A stretch of DNA of 54,482 nt from Bacilli bacterium (GTDB lineage: Bacteria > Bacillota_I > Bacilli_A > RF39 > UBA660), in assembly GCA_017441065.1 (NCBI GenBank), contig JAFSAI010000008.1, forward strand, positions 1-54,482, given 5' to 3'. The notes under the pieces are model-generated. The model did no database searches, was not told the DNA's origin, and saw only the letters and a list, made by a program, of their open reading frames with translations. Shown here in pieces: positions 25,489-35,577 of the stretch. The stretch's first letter is position 1, and each line of letters begins with the position of its first letter. The position numbers were made by a program, and so were the translations under genes.

Positions 25489-28359
25489 ATGTTTACACCA
25501 CTTAAAATAACAACTGATTATACACTTTTAAATAGTTTAATTAAAGTTAGTAATCTAATTAGTTTTTGTGTGAAACAAAATATTAAAAGTTGTGCAATAT
25601 GTGATACTAATCTTTTTGGAAGTATAGAATTTTATAAAAAAGCAATTCAAAATAATATAAAACCAATAATCGGCTTAGAAATAAAATTAAATGATAAAAC
25701 ATTATATTTATATGCTGAAAATTATAATGGTTATAAAAATTTATTGAAAATTAATACTATTGTTAATGATAAAGAAATAAGTATGTTAGAGTTTGAAAGA
25801 CTAAGCTCTAATATTTTAGTTATTGTTCCTTATAAAAATATAAATATATTTGATGATTTAAAATTTATAAAAAATTTATATATAGGTTATGAAAATAAAA
25901 ATGAATTACAAAGTGCTTTAGTAAAAACTTCAAATGTTGTTTATGTAAATGATATAAAAGCATTTAATTTTGATGATTTAAAATATATGAAATATTTGGA
26001 TAAAATTGCCGAAAGAGAAGAAAAAGATTATATTCATAATTATTTTGACTATAGAGATTTAACTAAATTTGATTTAGAAAAAATAAATGAAGTAGTAAAA
26101 TTACTTAATTTAGAAATGCCTAATGGAACTAGATATATACCTAAATATAATAAAGAAATAGATTCATTTAGTTTTTTATATAATTTATGCGTTAAAGGGT
26201 TAAGCAAAAGACTAAATGGAAATGTTACTAAGGAATATGATGAAAGATTAAAATATGAATTATCAGTTATTAAAAAGATGGGATTCGTAGATTACTTTTT
26301 AATAGTTTATGATTATGTTTTGTATGCTAAAAAGAATAATATTTTAGTAGGCCCAGGAAGGGGTAGTGCTGCTGGTTCTTTAGTTAGTTATGTAATTGGC
26401 ATAACTGATATTGATCCAATAAAGTATGATTTGTTATTTGAACGATTCTTAAATTATGAAAGAGTAACAATGCCAGATATAGATATAGATTTTGACAATA
26501 CAAAAAGAGATGATGTTATCAATTACGTAAAAGAAAAGTATGGTAGAGATGCTGTATCTGGTGGTATGACTTTTGCAACTTTAAAAACAAGACTAGTATT
26601 AAGAGAAATTGGAAAAATTTTAAAAATAGATGAAAGAGTATTAAATAAATTTTTAAAGGTACTCAATAAAGATTTGAATTTAAGAAATAATTTAGAACAA
26701 AAAATAGTCAAAGATTATTTAAATAGTTATCATGAATTAAAAGAATTATACAGTATATGTTTGAAATTAGAAGGACTAAAGAAAAATATTAGTACACATG
26801 CGGCTGGAATCGTTATTGGTGATAGACCTTTGGATGAAATAATACCAATGTATAAACAAGATGAAGTTTATTTAACTGGTGTTGGTATGGAATATTTAGA
26901 AGATTTTGGACTTTTAAAAATGGATTTTCTTGCTTTAAAAAATTTAAGTATCATTAGTAATATTATAAATAAAATACCTAACTTTAATATTAATAGTATT
27001 CCATTAGATGATAAAGAAGTTTTTGAATTGTTTAGTAAAGCTGAAACAGATGGAATATTTCAATTTGAAACAAATTCTTTTAAGAGTATGTTAACAAAAT
27101 ATAAACCAAAGAATTTTTCTGAATTAGTAGCAAGTATTGCTTTAGTAAGACCTGGACCAAGTCAGGAATTAGAAACATATATTAAAAGAAAAAATGGTTT
27201 AGAAAAGATAACATATTATCATGAATCTTTAAAAGATATTTTAAGTGATACCTATGGAGTAATTGTTTATCAAGAACAGGTTATTAACATTTTAGTTAAA
27301 ATGGCTAAATTTAGTTATGCAGAAGCTGATAATATAAGAAGAGCAATGTCTAAAAAGAAAGAAGATATCTTATTAAAAGAAAAAGATAATTTTATTAAAA
27401 AAAGTGTATTAAATGGATATGATGAAATTTTAGCTAAAAATATTTTTGAACATATTTTAAAATTTGCATCTTACGGTTTTAATAAAGCACATTCAGTTTC
27501 TTATGCCTTAGTTTCTTATCAAATGGCATATTTAAAAGTACATTATAAATCATTATTTATATTTGAATTATTAAATGGTGTAATTGGTAGTGAAGAAAAA
27601 GTTAAATCATATTTAGGAGAATTAAAAAAGGATAAACTAAAAATATATCCAGTAAGTATAAATTATTCAGATAATAATTTTGTATTAAAAAATAAAGTGG
27701 TATTTTTACCATTTAAATTAATAAAAAATATAAGAACTGAACTTATTAATAATTTAATTAATGAAAGAAATGAATTTGGTGTATTTAAAGATGTATTTGA
27801 TTTCTTTAAAAGAACTAGTAAGAAAGTAACTAAAAATGAGTATATAATGCTTATCAATGCTGGTGTATTAAATGAGTTTAAAATAAATATTAAAACTTTA
27901 ATTAATAATTTAGATAGCCTAATTAATTATGGTAATTTGTATAATGATTTAGGAGAATATGCATTAATTCCAGAATTAGAAGATACTTTGGAATATGATA
28001 AAGATACTTTAAGACAAAATGAAATAAATAGTTATGGATTCTTTATATCAAATCATCCAGCAAGTAAATACACTTCAAATGAAGTAATGAAATTAGAAAA
28101 AGTTAAAGATAATGTTTTCAAAAATGTAGTATGTTATGTTATGATAGATAATATAAAAAGGATAAAGACTAAAAAGAATGAAGATATGGCATTTATAAGT
28201 GCTAGTGATGAAACTGACAAGTGTGATTTTACAGTGTTTCCTAAGAACTTTTATTTGTTACAAAATATAAATAAAAATGATATGATAAAAGTATGGGGAA
28301 GTGTTACTAAAAGATTTGACAAATATAGTATTATTATTAATAATATTTTAGAGGAGTAA
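25489..28359 (+). CDS. dnaE: DNA polymerase III alpha subunit DnaE
   Basis: The second replicative polymerase of Firmicutes, extending RNA primers before hand-over to PolC. The catalytic part is intact: GPGRGSAAGSLVSYVIGITD (about 287-306), MPDIDIDFDN with the Asp pair (about 328-337), SYALVSYQMAYLKVHY and the C-terminal OB domain. The N-terminal PHP domain has lost its metal ligands: the usual HxHSxYS is KITTDYT and the DH site is CDTNLFG. 956 residues, shorter than Bacillus DnaE. GGGAGG precedes the ATG; polC starts 5 nt after the stop. Confidence 0.96.
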   Translation: MFTPLKITTDYTLLNSLIKVSNLISFCVKQNIKSCAICDTNLFGSIEFYKKAIQNNIKPIIGLEIKLNDKTLYLYAENYNGYKNLLKINTIVNDKEISMLEFERLSSNILVIVPYKNINIFDDLKFIKNLYIGYENKNELQSALVKTSNVVYVNDIKAFNFDDLKYMKYLDKIAEREEKDYIHNYFDYRDLTKFDLEKINEVVKLLNLEMPNGTRYIPKYNKEIDSFSFLYNLCVKGLSKRLNGNVTKEYDERLKYELSVIKKMGFVDYFLIVYDYVLYAKKNNILVGPGRGSAAGSLVSYVIGITDIDPIKYDLLFERFLNYERVTMPDIDIDFDNTKRDDVINYVKEKYGRDAVSGGMTFATLKTRLVLREIGKILKIDERVLNKFLKVLNKDLNLRNNLEQKIVKDYLNSYHELKELYSICLKLEGLKKNISTHAAGIVIGDRPLDEIIPMYKQDEVYLTGVGMEYLEDFGLLKMDFLALKNLSIISNIINKIPNFNINSIPLDDKEVFELFSKAETDGIFQFETNSFKSMLTKYKPKNFSELVASIALVRPGPSQELETYIKRKNGLEKITYYHESLKDILSDTYGVIVYQEQVINILVKMAKFSYAEADNIRRAMSKKKEDILLKEKDNFIKKSVLNGYDEILAKNIFEHILKFASYGFNKAHSVSYALVSYQMAYLKVHYKSLFIFELLNGVIGSEEKVKSYLGELKKDKLKIYPVSINYSDNNFVLKNKVVFLPFKLIKNIRTELINNLINERNEFGVFKDVFDFFKRTSKKVTKNEYIMLINAGVLNEFKINIKTLINNLDSLINYGNLYNDLGEYALIPELEDTLEYDKDTLRQNEINSYGFFISNHPASKYTSNEVMKLEKVKDNVFKNVVCYVMIDNIKRIKTKKNEDMAFISASDETDKCDFTVFPKNFYLLQNINKNDMIKVWGSVTKRFDKYSIIINNILEE

Positions 28360-28364
28360 ACAAC

Positions 28365-31300
28365 ATGGAAGAATTAAAAAGATTTTTAAATAGTATCAAT
28401 TTTGAATGGTCTGAAGAATTACAAAATACAGAAATACTTAAAGTAGTATTAAATAGAGAAACTAGAGTTTATAATGTTTATTTAAAAAGTAAAAATGTGC
28501 TTTCTTATGAACTTGTAACAAATCTTTTTAATCATGCCAAAAAGGGGATTAATGGTAAAGAAAAATGCTATATTGAAATGATTTATGAAGATATTACTCC
28601 TGATGATATAGGAAGTTATATAAAGACAATTTTAAACTCTGTTGTTTTTGAACATCCATCACTTATGGGACTTGAGAATAGTTTTGTTAAAGAAGAAGAT
28701 TACACAATTTATTTAGAAGTTGGCAGTGATGCAGAAGTTAAAGCATTAGATAATTATAAAAAAGAAATAGTTTCTAATTTAGAAAATTATGGTATAGGCA
28801 AATTTGAAGTAAATGTTTCTATAAATGAACAAATAAAAGTAGATATTCAAAAAGAAATTGAAGCATCTAAAGAAATAAAAGTAGAAAAAAAGGAAGAAAG
28901 TCCAGTTATATTTGGATTTCATAAAGATGGTGAAGTAACTCAAATAAAAAATATTATGGGTGAACAAAAAGGCATTATTATTGAAGGCTATATTTTTGGT
29001 ATTGATAATAGTGAAAGAAAAGGACAAAAAGCTACTGCATATATAATTAATTTAAAAGTTAGTGATAAAACTGATAGTTTCTTAGTTAAATTTGTTAGAT
29101 TCAAAGAAGAAGAATATAAACAAATATTAAAGGGGATTAAAGTTGGTAAGTGGTTCCGTATTGTTGGAAATGTTGAAATGGATAACTATTTAAGACAAAT
29201 GGTTTTAAATGCTAGAAGTATTGAAGCAATTAAAAGTAAAGATATCGCAGTTGCTGATAATTCGGAAGAAAAAAGAGTTGAACTTCATACTCATACAATG
29301 ATGAGTTCAATGGATGGGGTAATTGATGCAAAAAAATTAGTAAAACATGCAAAAAGTTTAGGACATAAAGCTGTAGCGGTTACTGACCACGATTGTCTTC
29401 AGTCATATCCTGATTTATATCATGCAGTATGTGATATGAATTATGGTATTGAAAACGAAGAAGATAAATTTAAAGTTATTTATGGTGCTGAAATGAGTAT
29501 TGTAAATAATGATAACGATTTAATTTACAATTTAAAAGATTATGATTTATTAAATCAAGAGTTTGTAGTATTCGATACAGAAACTACAGGTTTTACTCCA
29601 TATAGTGATCAAATAATTGAAATTGGTGCAGTTAAAATCAAGAATGGGGAAATAATTGATAGATTTGATGAACTTATTGATCCAGGAAGAAAATTGCCAG
29701 AAAAAATTGTTGAACTTACTAATATAACTGATGAAATGTTAGAAGGAAAAGATACTGAAGAAAATGTAACTAAACGATTTAAGGAATATATTGGAGATTT
29801 GCCAATGGTTGCTCATAATGCAAAATTTGATATTGGATTTATAAGTGCTGCTTATAATAAATATAATTTGGGTGAATTTACAAATACAGTTTTAGATACA
29901 ATGAGTATGGCAAGAATGCTTTACCCAAATTGGAAAAATCATAAATTATCAACATTAGTTAAACAATTAGAAGTTCCATGGGATGAAGATGCTCACCATA
30001 GAGCTGATTACGATAGCGAAGGTACTGCAATAGGATTTTATAAAATGTGTAAAACTTTATATAATCGTAATATTGAAACAACTAAAAAATTATATGATTC
30101 AGTAGACTTAGAAGAGTTACTTAAATTTAGTAGACCTTTTCATATGTCTATTTTAGTAAAAAATAGAGTGGGACTTAAAAATTTATTTAAAATAATAAGT
30201 TTTGCAAATACTAAATATCTATTTAAAGGAGATCAACCAAAACTTCCTAGGGAAGAACTTAATTCTCATCGTGAAGGATTACTTTTTGGTTCCGGATGTG
30301 TAAATGGAGAAATTTTTGAAGCGGCATTTACTAAAGAAGATGAAGAGCTTGCAAAAATGATGCAATATTATGACTATATTGAAGTTCAACCTCCGGAAGT
30401 ATATTCATATCTTGTAGATATGGAATCTAGTCCAATTAAGTCTTTAGCAGATATTTATACTCATATTAAGAAAATTGTTAGAGTTGCAGAAGAAGCTGGG
30501 GTAATGGTTTGTGCTACTAGTGATGCTCATCATTTAACTAGAGAAGATAAAATTTATCGTGATATAATTGCAGCTCAAAGATCAAATGGTAAACTTCATC
30601 CACTTAATAGAAGAGGTATAACTATTCCTGATATGCATTTTTATACTACTGATGAAATGCTTGATGCATTTTCTTTCTTAGGTGAAGAAAAAGCTAAAGA
30701 AATAGTTATTACTAATACAAATAAAGTTGCTGATGAATGTGAAATAGTAGAAGTAATTATTGAAACTGGTGGAGTTCCTTTTTCACCCAAAATTGAAAAC
30801 TCTGCTCAAATAGTTGAAGATATGGTTTATGATAAAGCGAAAGAATGGTATGGTGATCCGCTTCCAGATAATATTAAAGAAAGAATTGAACAAGAATTAA
30901 AAGGAATTATTGGCGGGGGATTCGACGTTATTTATCTAATTGCTCAAAAACTAGTTAAAAAGAGTAACGATGATGGTTTCTTAGTTGGATCTCGTGGTTC
31001 AGTTGGTTCATCTTTTGTTGCTACTATGATGGGAATTACAGAAGTTAATCCACTTCCTTCACATTATCGTTGTCCAAAATGTAAACATAGTATTTTTAAA
31101 AATGATCAAGGTGAAGATTTAGCAATTGAATATGGTATTGGATTTGATTTACCGGATAAAGATTGTCCTAAGTGTGGAAGTAAAATGATTAAAGATGGTG
31201 AAGATATGCCGTTTGCAACATTCTTAGGATTTAATGCTGATAAAGTTCCTGATATTGACTTAAACTTTTCAGATTTAAACCAAGCTGCAGCTCATGAATA

Positions 31301-32690
31301 TACAAAAGTATTATTTGGTGAAGATAATGTTTATCGTGCTGGTACTATTGGTACAGTAGCAGAAAAAACGGCTTTTGGTTTTGTTAAAGGATATTGTGAA
31401 GATAAAAATATTATAATGCGTGGAATTGAAGTTGAAAGACTTGCAGCAGGTTGTGTTGGAGTAAAAAGAACAACAGGACAACACCCTGGTGGAATTGTAG
31501 TTATTCCTGGTTATATGGATGTTTATGATTTTACACCATATCAATATCCTGCAGAAGATGTTGATGCAGCCTGGAGAACAACACATTTTGATTACCACGC
31601 AATTGATCAAGACGTTTTAAAATTAGATATTTTAGGTCATACTGACCCAACACAATTACGTATGTTACAGGATTTAACTGGAATTGATGTTAAAACAGTT
31701 CCTTTTGATGATAAAGCTACAATGGGATTATTCTTATCACCTGAACCTTTAGGAGTTACTAAAGAACAAATAATGAATGATACTGGTACTTTAGGTGTTC
31801 CAGAATTTGGTACAAACTTTACAATTGGTATGCTTAGAGATACTAAACCAACAACTTTTGGAGAACTTATTAAGATATCTGGTCTATCTCATGGTACAGA
31901 TGTATGGCTTGGTAATGCTCAGGAATTAATAAAAAAAGGTGTAGTTCCTTTTAAAGAAGTTATTGGATGTCGTGATGACATAATGGTATTCTTAATTCAA
32001 TGTGGTATGGAACCTTTAAAAGCATTTAAAATAATGGAATTCGTAAGAAAAGGGAAAGCAAGTAAAGATCCAGAAGGCTGGGCAAAACATAAAGAAACAA
32101 TGGAAGCAGCAGGAATACCTGATTGGTATATTGGATCATGTGAAAAAATTAAATACATGTTCCCAAAAGCCCATGCTTCAGCTTATGTTATGAGTGCATT
32201 TAGAATTGCTTGGTTTAAAGTTCATCGTCCTGCTGAATATTATGCTTCATATTTCTCAACAAGATTTGATGATTTTGAAATTGAAACTATGATAAAAGGT
32301 TATGATGCAATTAAAGCAAGAATTAATGATATTATTGGTAAAGGTTTTGAAGCAACTAGTAAAGAAACAAGTTTACTTGAAACTCTTAAACTAGCACTTG
32401 AAGCTACAGCTAGAGGATTTAAATTTGGTAATATCGATATTGAAAAGAGTCTTGCTAAAAATTATGTTATAGCAGAAGATGGAAAAACATTAATATCTCC
32501 ATTTAGAACACTTGATGGTCTAGGTGATTCAGTTGCTAATCAAATTGTTGATGAAAGAAATAAGAAACCTTATTATTGTATAGAGGATTTTCAAAATAGA
32601 GGTAAGGTTAATGCTTCAACAATGGACAAATTAAGAAATTTAGGTGTATTTAATGGTATGCCTGAATCAGCACAATTGAGTTTGTTTTAA
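28365..32690 (+). CDS. polC: DNA polymerase III PolC
   Basis: The main Firmicute replicase with proofreading, 1441 residues. In order: an N-terminal domain, an OB fold (about 180-300), a PHP domain starting ELHTHTMMSSMDG (about 305) with an intact HxH, split by the DnaQ-like exonuclease (FDTETTGF about 402; HNAKFD; HRADYDSE), then the zinc-binding CPKCKH and CPKCGSK (about 902-945), the palm Asp residues in PDIDLNFSD (about 963) and helix-hairpin-helix at the C-terminus. Adjacency to dnaE is less usual; in Bacillus polC follows proS. Confidence 0.98.
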   Translation: MEELKRFLNSINFEWSEELQNTEILKVVLNRETRVYNVYLKSKNVLSYELVTNLFNHAKKGINGKEKCYIEMIYEDITPDDIGSYIKTILNSVVFEHPSLMGLENSFVKEEDYTIYLEVGSDAEVKALDNYKKEIVSNLENYGIGKFEVNVSINEQIKVDIQKEIEASKEIKVEKKEESPVIFGFHKDGEVTQIKNIMGEQKGIIIEGYIFGIDNSERKGQKATAYIINLKVSDKTDSFLVKFVRFKEEEYKQILKGIKVGKWFRIVGNVEMDNYLRQMVLNARSIEAIKSKDIAVADNSEEKRVELHTHTMMSSMDGVIDAKKLVKHAKSLGHKAVAVTDHDCLQSYPDLYHAVCDMNYGIENEEDKFKVIYGAEMSIVNNDNDLIYNLKDYDLLNQEFVVFDTETTGFTPYSDQIIEIGAVKIKNGEIIDRFDELIDPGRKLPEKIVELTNITDEMLEGKDTEENVTKRFKEYIGDLPMVAHNAKFDIGFISAAYNKYNLGEFTNTVLDTMSMARMLYPNWKNHKLSTLVKQLEVPWDEDAHHRADYDSEGTAIGFYKMCKTLYNRNIETTKKLYDSVDLEELLKFSRPFHMSILVKNRVGLKNLFKIISFANTKYLFKGDQPKLPREELNSHREGLLFGSGCVNGEIFEAAFTKEDEELAKMMQYYDYIEVQPPEVYSYLVDMESSPIKSLADIYTHIKKIVRVAEEAGVMVCATSDAHHLTREDKIYRDIIAAQRSNGKLHPLNRRGITIPDMHFYTTDEMLDAFSFLGEEKAKEIVITNTNKVADECEIVEVIIETGGVPFSPKIENSAQIVEDMVYDKAKEWYGDPLPDNIKERIEQELKGIIGGGFDVIYLIAQKLVKKSNDDGFLVGSRGSVGSSFVATMMGITEVNPLPSHYRCPKCKHSIFKNDQGEDLAIEYGIGFDLPDKDCPKCGSKMIKDGEDMPFATFLGFNADKVPDIDLNFSDLNQAAAHEYTKVLFGEDNVYRAGTIGTVAEKTAFGFVKGYCEDKNIIMRGIEVERLAAGCVGVKRTTGQHPGGIVVIPGYMDVYDFTPYQYPAEDVDAAWRTTHFDYHAIDQDVLKLDILGHTDPTQLRMLQDLTGIDVKTVPFDDKATMGLFLSPEPLGVTKEQIMNDTGTLGVPEFGTNFTIGMLRDTKPTTFGELIKISGLSHGTDVWLGNAQELIKKGVVPFKEVIGCRDDIMVFLIQCGMEPLKAFKIMEFVRKGKASKDPEGWAKHKETMEAAGIPDWYIGSCEKIKYMFPKAHASAYVMSAFRIAWFKVHRPAEYYASYFSTRFDDFEIETMIKGYDAIKARINDIIGKGFEATSKETSLLETLKLALEATARGFKFGNIDIEKSLAKNYVIAEDGKTLISPFRTLDGLGDSVANQIVDERNKKPYYCIEDFQNRGKVNASTMDKLRNLGVFNGMPESAQLSLF

Positions 32691-32691
32691 A

Positions 32692-32721
32692 ATAAACGTT
32701 TTATAAACGTTTATTTTTTTT
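32692..32721 (+). terminator. Terminator after polC
   Basis: ATAAACGTT (32692-32700) pairs with AACGTTTAT (32706-32714), followed by a long T run. Confidence 0.88.
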
Positions 32722-32752
32722 GAATTTATTTATAATAATAAAAGGTGATTAT

Positions 32753-33511
32753 ATGAATTATCAAACTGCTATATCTTTTGGACTTGTTCATATTCCCGTC
32801 ATTATGAATTCTGCTATAAGAAATAATGATATATCTTTTAATATGTTACATAAAAAATGTGGTGAAAAATTAGAATATATAAGATATTGTCCGCATTGTA
32901 AAACTAAAGTAAAAAGTGAAGAAATAGAAAAAGGATATGAATATACAGATGATAATTATATTACTTTTACAGATAGTGATTTTGATAAACTTAAAAGTGA
33001 TAATGATAAAGTAATAGAAATAATTTCTTTTGTTGATATCAATGAAATAGATCCAGTTTATTATGATAAAAGTTATACTTTAACATCAAATAAGAGCACT
33101 AAAGCATTTAATTTATTTAAAGAAGCATTAAGGAAAAGTAAAAAAGTAGCAATAGCAAAAACTTATATGAGAAATAAAGCTTATTATGTTGTAATTAGAT
33201 TTGGATATGAAAATATTATAATGGATACACTTTATTATGAAGAAGAAATAAAATTACAAAAAGAAAAAATAAAAAAAGAATTTAATGAAAAAGAGTTAAA
33301 GACTGCGATGGATTTGATTTCAGCAATGAGTGATGAATTTAAACCAGAAGAATATGTTGATGAATATCAAACTAGACTTAGAAAAGCTATTGATAAAAAG
33401 ATAAATGGTAAAGAAATAAAACCATATAAGAAGAAAAAACAAAAAAGTATTAGTGATTTGATGACTGCACTAGAAGAATCGTTGAAGGAACAAAAAAATG
33501 GAAAAAAGTAG
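32753..33511 (+). CDS. ku: Ku protein (non-homologous end joining)
   Basis: The 252-residue homodimeric Ku binds DNA ends and recruits the ligase. Characteristic regions are MNYQTAISFGLVHIPVIMNS, LHKKCGEKLEYIRYCPHCK, EEIEKGYEY and TDSDFDKL; a lysine-rich C-terminal tail (KPYKKKKQKS) follows. GGTGAT precedes the ATG at 32753; the earlier ATG at 32720 lies in the polC terminator. It overlaps the ligase gene by 14 bp. Confidence 0.94.
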   Translation: MNYQTAISFGLVHIPVIMNSAIRNNDISFNMLHKKCGEKLEYIRYCPHCKTKVKSEEIEKGYEYTDDNYITFTDSDFDKLKSDNDKVIEIISFVDINEIDPVYYDKSYTLTSNKSTKAFNLFKEALRKSKKVAIAKTYMRNKAYYVVIRFGYENIIMDTLYYEEEIKLQKEKIKKEFNEKELKTAMDLISAMSDEFKPEEYVDEYQTRLRKAIDKKINGKEIKPYKKKKQKSISDLMTALEESLKEQKNGKK

Positions 33512-34388
33512 ATTTTTGAAATTAAAGCCAATGTTGCTTCATGAAATATTTAAACCGTTTAATAGTAAAAATTATATTTTTGAAATTAAATTTGATGGTA
33601 TAAGAGCATTAATTTATATTGATAAAGGTAATATAATAATTAAAAGTAGAAATAACATTATTTTAAATGATACTTATCCAGAATTATTAAGTATTAAAGA
33701 TATAAGTGATGATACTTGTGTATTTGATGGAGAAATAGTTTTGTTTGATGATGGAAAGCCAAATTTTTCAAAATTACAAGAAAGAACAAGATTAAAAAAT
33801 AAACATCGTATAGAAGAATTTAGCCAAAATAATCCAGTTACATTTGTGTGCTTTGATGTTTTATATAAAAATAAAGATTTAACTAATTTATCTTTGATAG
33901 AAAGAAAAGAAATATTAAATAAATTCAAAGATACAAATAATTTTATAAAGACTAAATATTTTGAAGAAGAGGGTAATGAATTATTTAAACTAATAAAAAA
34001 GGAAAAGTTAGAGGGAATAATAGCTAAAGAAAAGAGTAGTAAATATAATTATGGATTAAGAACTAAAGAATGGATTAAAATTAAAAATTTTAGAGAAGAA
34101 GAATTTTATATTGCTGGTTTTATAAAAATAAAAAGTGAAAATGTAGTAAGTGCATTACTTTGTGAAAAGAAGAACAATAAATATTATTTTGTTGGCAAAG
34201 TATTATTTAGTCATAATAATAAAGATTATGAAAAAGTTATAAATTCTAAACCGATTAAAAATACTATAGAAAACTGTGATGAAAAAGCAATATTTATTAA
34301 ACCATGTTATAAATTAAAAATTAATTATATGGAGCGAACTAAAAATAATATGTTAAGGCAGCCATTTATTAAGCAAGATAATGAATAA
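33498..34388 (+). CDS. ligD: ATP-dependent DNA ligase (LigD ligase-domain type)
   Basis: A 296-residue ligase with the adenylation motif EIKFDGIRA (Lys31), motif III FDGEIVLFDD, motif IV EGIIAKEK and motif V EWIKIKNF, plus a C-terminal OB domain. It has neither the polymerase nor the phosphoesterase domain found in LigD of Bacillus or mycobacteria. Together with Ku it forms a minimal two-gene NHEJ system; gap filling would have to come from elsewhere. Confidence 0.92.
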   Translation: MEKSRFLKLKPMLLHEIFKPFNSKNYIFEIKFDGIRALIYIDKGNIIIKSRNNIILNDTYPELLSIKDISDDTCVFDGEIVLFDDGKPNFSKLQERTRLKNKHRIEEFSQNNPVTFVCFDVLYKNKDLTNLSLIERKEILNKFKDTNNFIKTKYFEEEGNELFKLIKKEKLEGIIAKEKSSKYNYGLRTKEWIKIKNFREEEFYIAGFIKIKSENVVSALLCEKKNNKYYFVGKVLFSHNNKDYEKVINSKPIKNTIENCDEKAIFIKPCYKLKINYMERTKNNMLRQPFIKQDNE

Positions 34389-34399
34389 TTATCTTTTTT
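34368..34399 (+). terminator. Terminator after ligD, left copy of a direct repeat
   Basis: AGATAAT-GAATA-ATTATCT with a T run ends the ku-ligD operon. The whole stretch ATTAAGCAAGATAATGAATA and on to the T run recurs at 35418-35448 with a single difference. Confidence 0.85.
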
Positions 34400-34403
34400 T
34401 AGT

Positions 34404-34472
34404 TTTTTTAAGGAATTTTGTTATAAAAAAAGGAAATTAAGGTATAAGTGACAAATATTAATAGTGAAAGGA
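34404..34472 (+). repeat. Upstream module shared with the bacteriocin operon, copy B
   Basis: It aligns with 4171-4240 at roughly 80 percent identity, sharing AATATTAATAGTGAA and the runs before it. TATAAG at 34443-34448 could be a -10 box here. It ends about 44 nt before the DUF1016 start. Confidence 0.6.
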
Positions 34473-34515
34473 GCTTATTAGAAATTAAAACTGTCTTCTA
34501 TAGAAAGGAAAAATT

Positions 34516-35406
34516 ATGAAGTATTATAATGAGATAAAAAATAAATTAATAGATAGCGAAATATATTGTAAGATTAAGGATTATTCAAAAGAAAGAAATA
34601 AAGTTATTACATATTTTGAAATAGGAAAATTATTGTATAAAGCCGGAAAAATTTATGGAGAAGATATAATTGGAAAATATTCTCAAAAATTAATGATTGA
34701 GGTAGGAAAAAATTATAATCCAAGAACATTGAGGAGAATAAGGCAATATTATTTAACTTTTAAAGATGAAAAATGGTCGCAAGTGGCGACCAAATTGTCT
34801 TGGAGTCATTATGCAGAATTATTGCCAATAAAAGACAAAAATAAAATGTTATACTATTTGACTGTAGCTATTAATTTGAATCTAAGTAGAAATGATTTGA
34901 GAAATAGAATAAAATCAAATGAATATGAGAGATTAGATGAAAATACTAGAAGTAAATTAATTACAAATAGCAAGTATGAAATAAAAGATTTAGTTAAAAA
35001 TCCAATTATAATTAGATGTAATAGTAATTATGAAATAATATCAGAAAAAATATTGCAAAAACTGATATTAGAAAATATATCATCTTTTTTAGATGAGCTA
35101 GGAATTGGTTTTACATTTATAAGAAATGAATATAAAATTAAGTTGGGAGATAAATATAACTATATTGATTTGCTTTTATATAACATAAAATTTAAATGTT
35201 ATGTAGTAGTAGAATTAAAAATTACTGAATTAAAGAAGGAACACATTGGACAAATACAAACTTATATGAATTATATAGATAAAAATTTGAAAACAATAGA
35301 CGAAGGAAAAACTATAGGAATAATTATAGTTAAGAAGAATGATAAATATATTATGGAGTATTGTTCTGATGACAAAATTATTTCTAAAGAATATATGATA
35401 GTATAA
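34516..35406 (+). CDS. DUF1016/YhcG-type nuclease
   Basis: A 296-residue protein with the N-terminal DUF1016 helical domain (ITYFEIGKLLYKAGKIYGED, then YNPRTLRRIRQYY, KLSWSHYAELL) and a C-terminal PDDEXK-like nuclease domain (YIDLLLYNIKFKCYVVVELK). Such proteins are common in mobile islands next to restriction systems and retrons. GGGAAAGG is not present, but GAAAGGAAAAATT lies before the ATG. No methylase or other partner is adjacent. The gene is bracketed by a terminator repeat and looks inserted. Confidence 0.92.
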   Translation: MKYYNEIKNKLIDSEIYCKIKDYSKERNKVITYFEIGKLLYKAGKIYGEDIIGKYSQKLMIEVGKNYNPRTLRRIRQYYLTFKDEKWSQVATKLSWSHYAELLPIKDKNKMLYYLTVAINLNLSRNDLRNRIKSNEYERLDENTRSKLITNSKYEIKDLVKNPIIIRCNSNYEIISEKILQKLILENISSFLDELGIGFTFIRNEYKIKLGDKYNYIDLLLYNIKFKCYVVVELKITELKKEHIGQIQTYMNYIDKNLKTIDEGKTIGIIIVKKNDKYIMEYCSDDKIISKEYMIV

Positions 35407-35417
35407 TGTAAATAGTT

Positions 35418-35448
35418 ATTAAGAAAGATAATGAATAATTATCTTTTT
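35418..35448 (+). repeat. Right copy of the terminator direct repeat
   Basis: A copy of 34368-34399 with one substitution (A for C), including the hairpin AGATAAT/ATTATCT and T run. It terminates the DUF1016 gene and frames it with the copy after ligD. Confidence 0.85.
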
Positions 35449-35516
35449 TATTTGTTTTGTTAAATATTTAAATAAAGTATGATAAAATTATTTATGTGAG
35501 AAATAATAAAGAATTC

Positions 35517-35541
35517 AACTGTTAAGAATTACTTAATAGTT
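35517..35541 (+). promoter_or_regulatory. Leader hairpin before yqeG
   Basis: AACTGTTAA (35517-35525) pairs with TTAATAGTT (35533-35541; one G:T) in the untranslated leader. No known riboswitch is recognised. TAAAAT near 35484 is the possible -10 box. Confidence 0.4.
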
Positions 35542-35577
35542 CAAACGTGCCAATGAAATGAATAAGGAGTGTAATTT

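Noticed and set aside
31311-31610. Cys/Asn-rich frame on the minus strand within polC
   Set aside because: It overlaps the conserved polymerase core and reflects the antisense of common codons.
35517-35541. Riboswitch before yqeG
   Set aside because: There is only one 9-bp hairpin with no conserved ligand-binding core or alternative terminator, so it is listed only as a leader hairpin.
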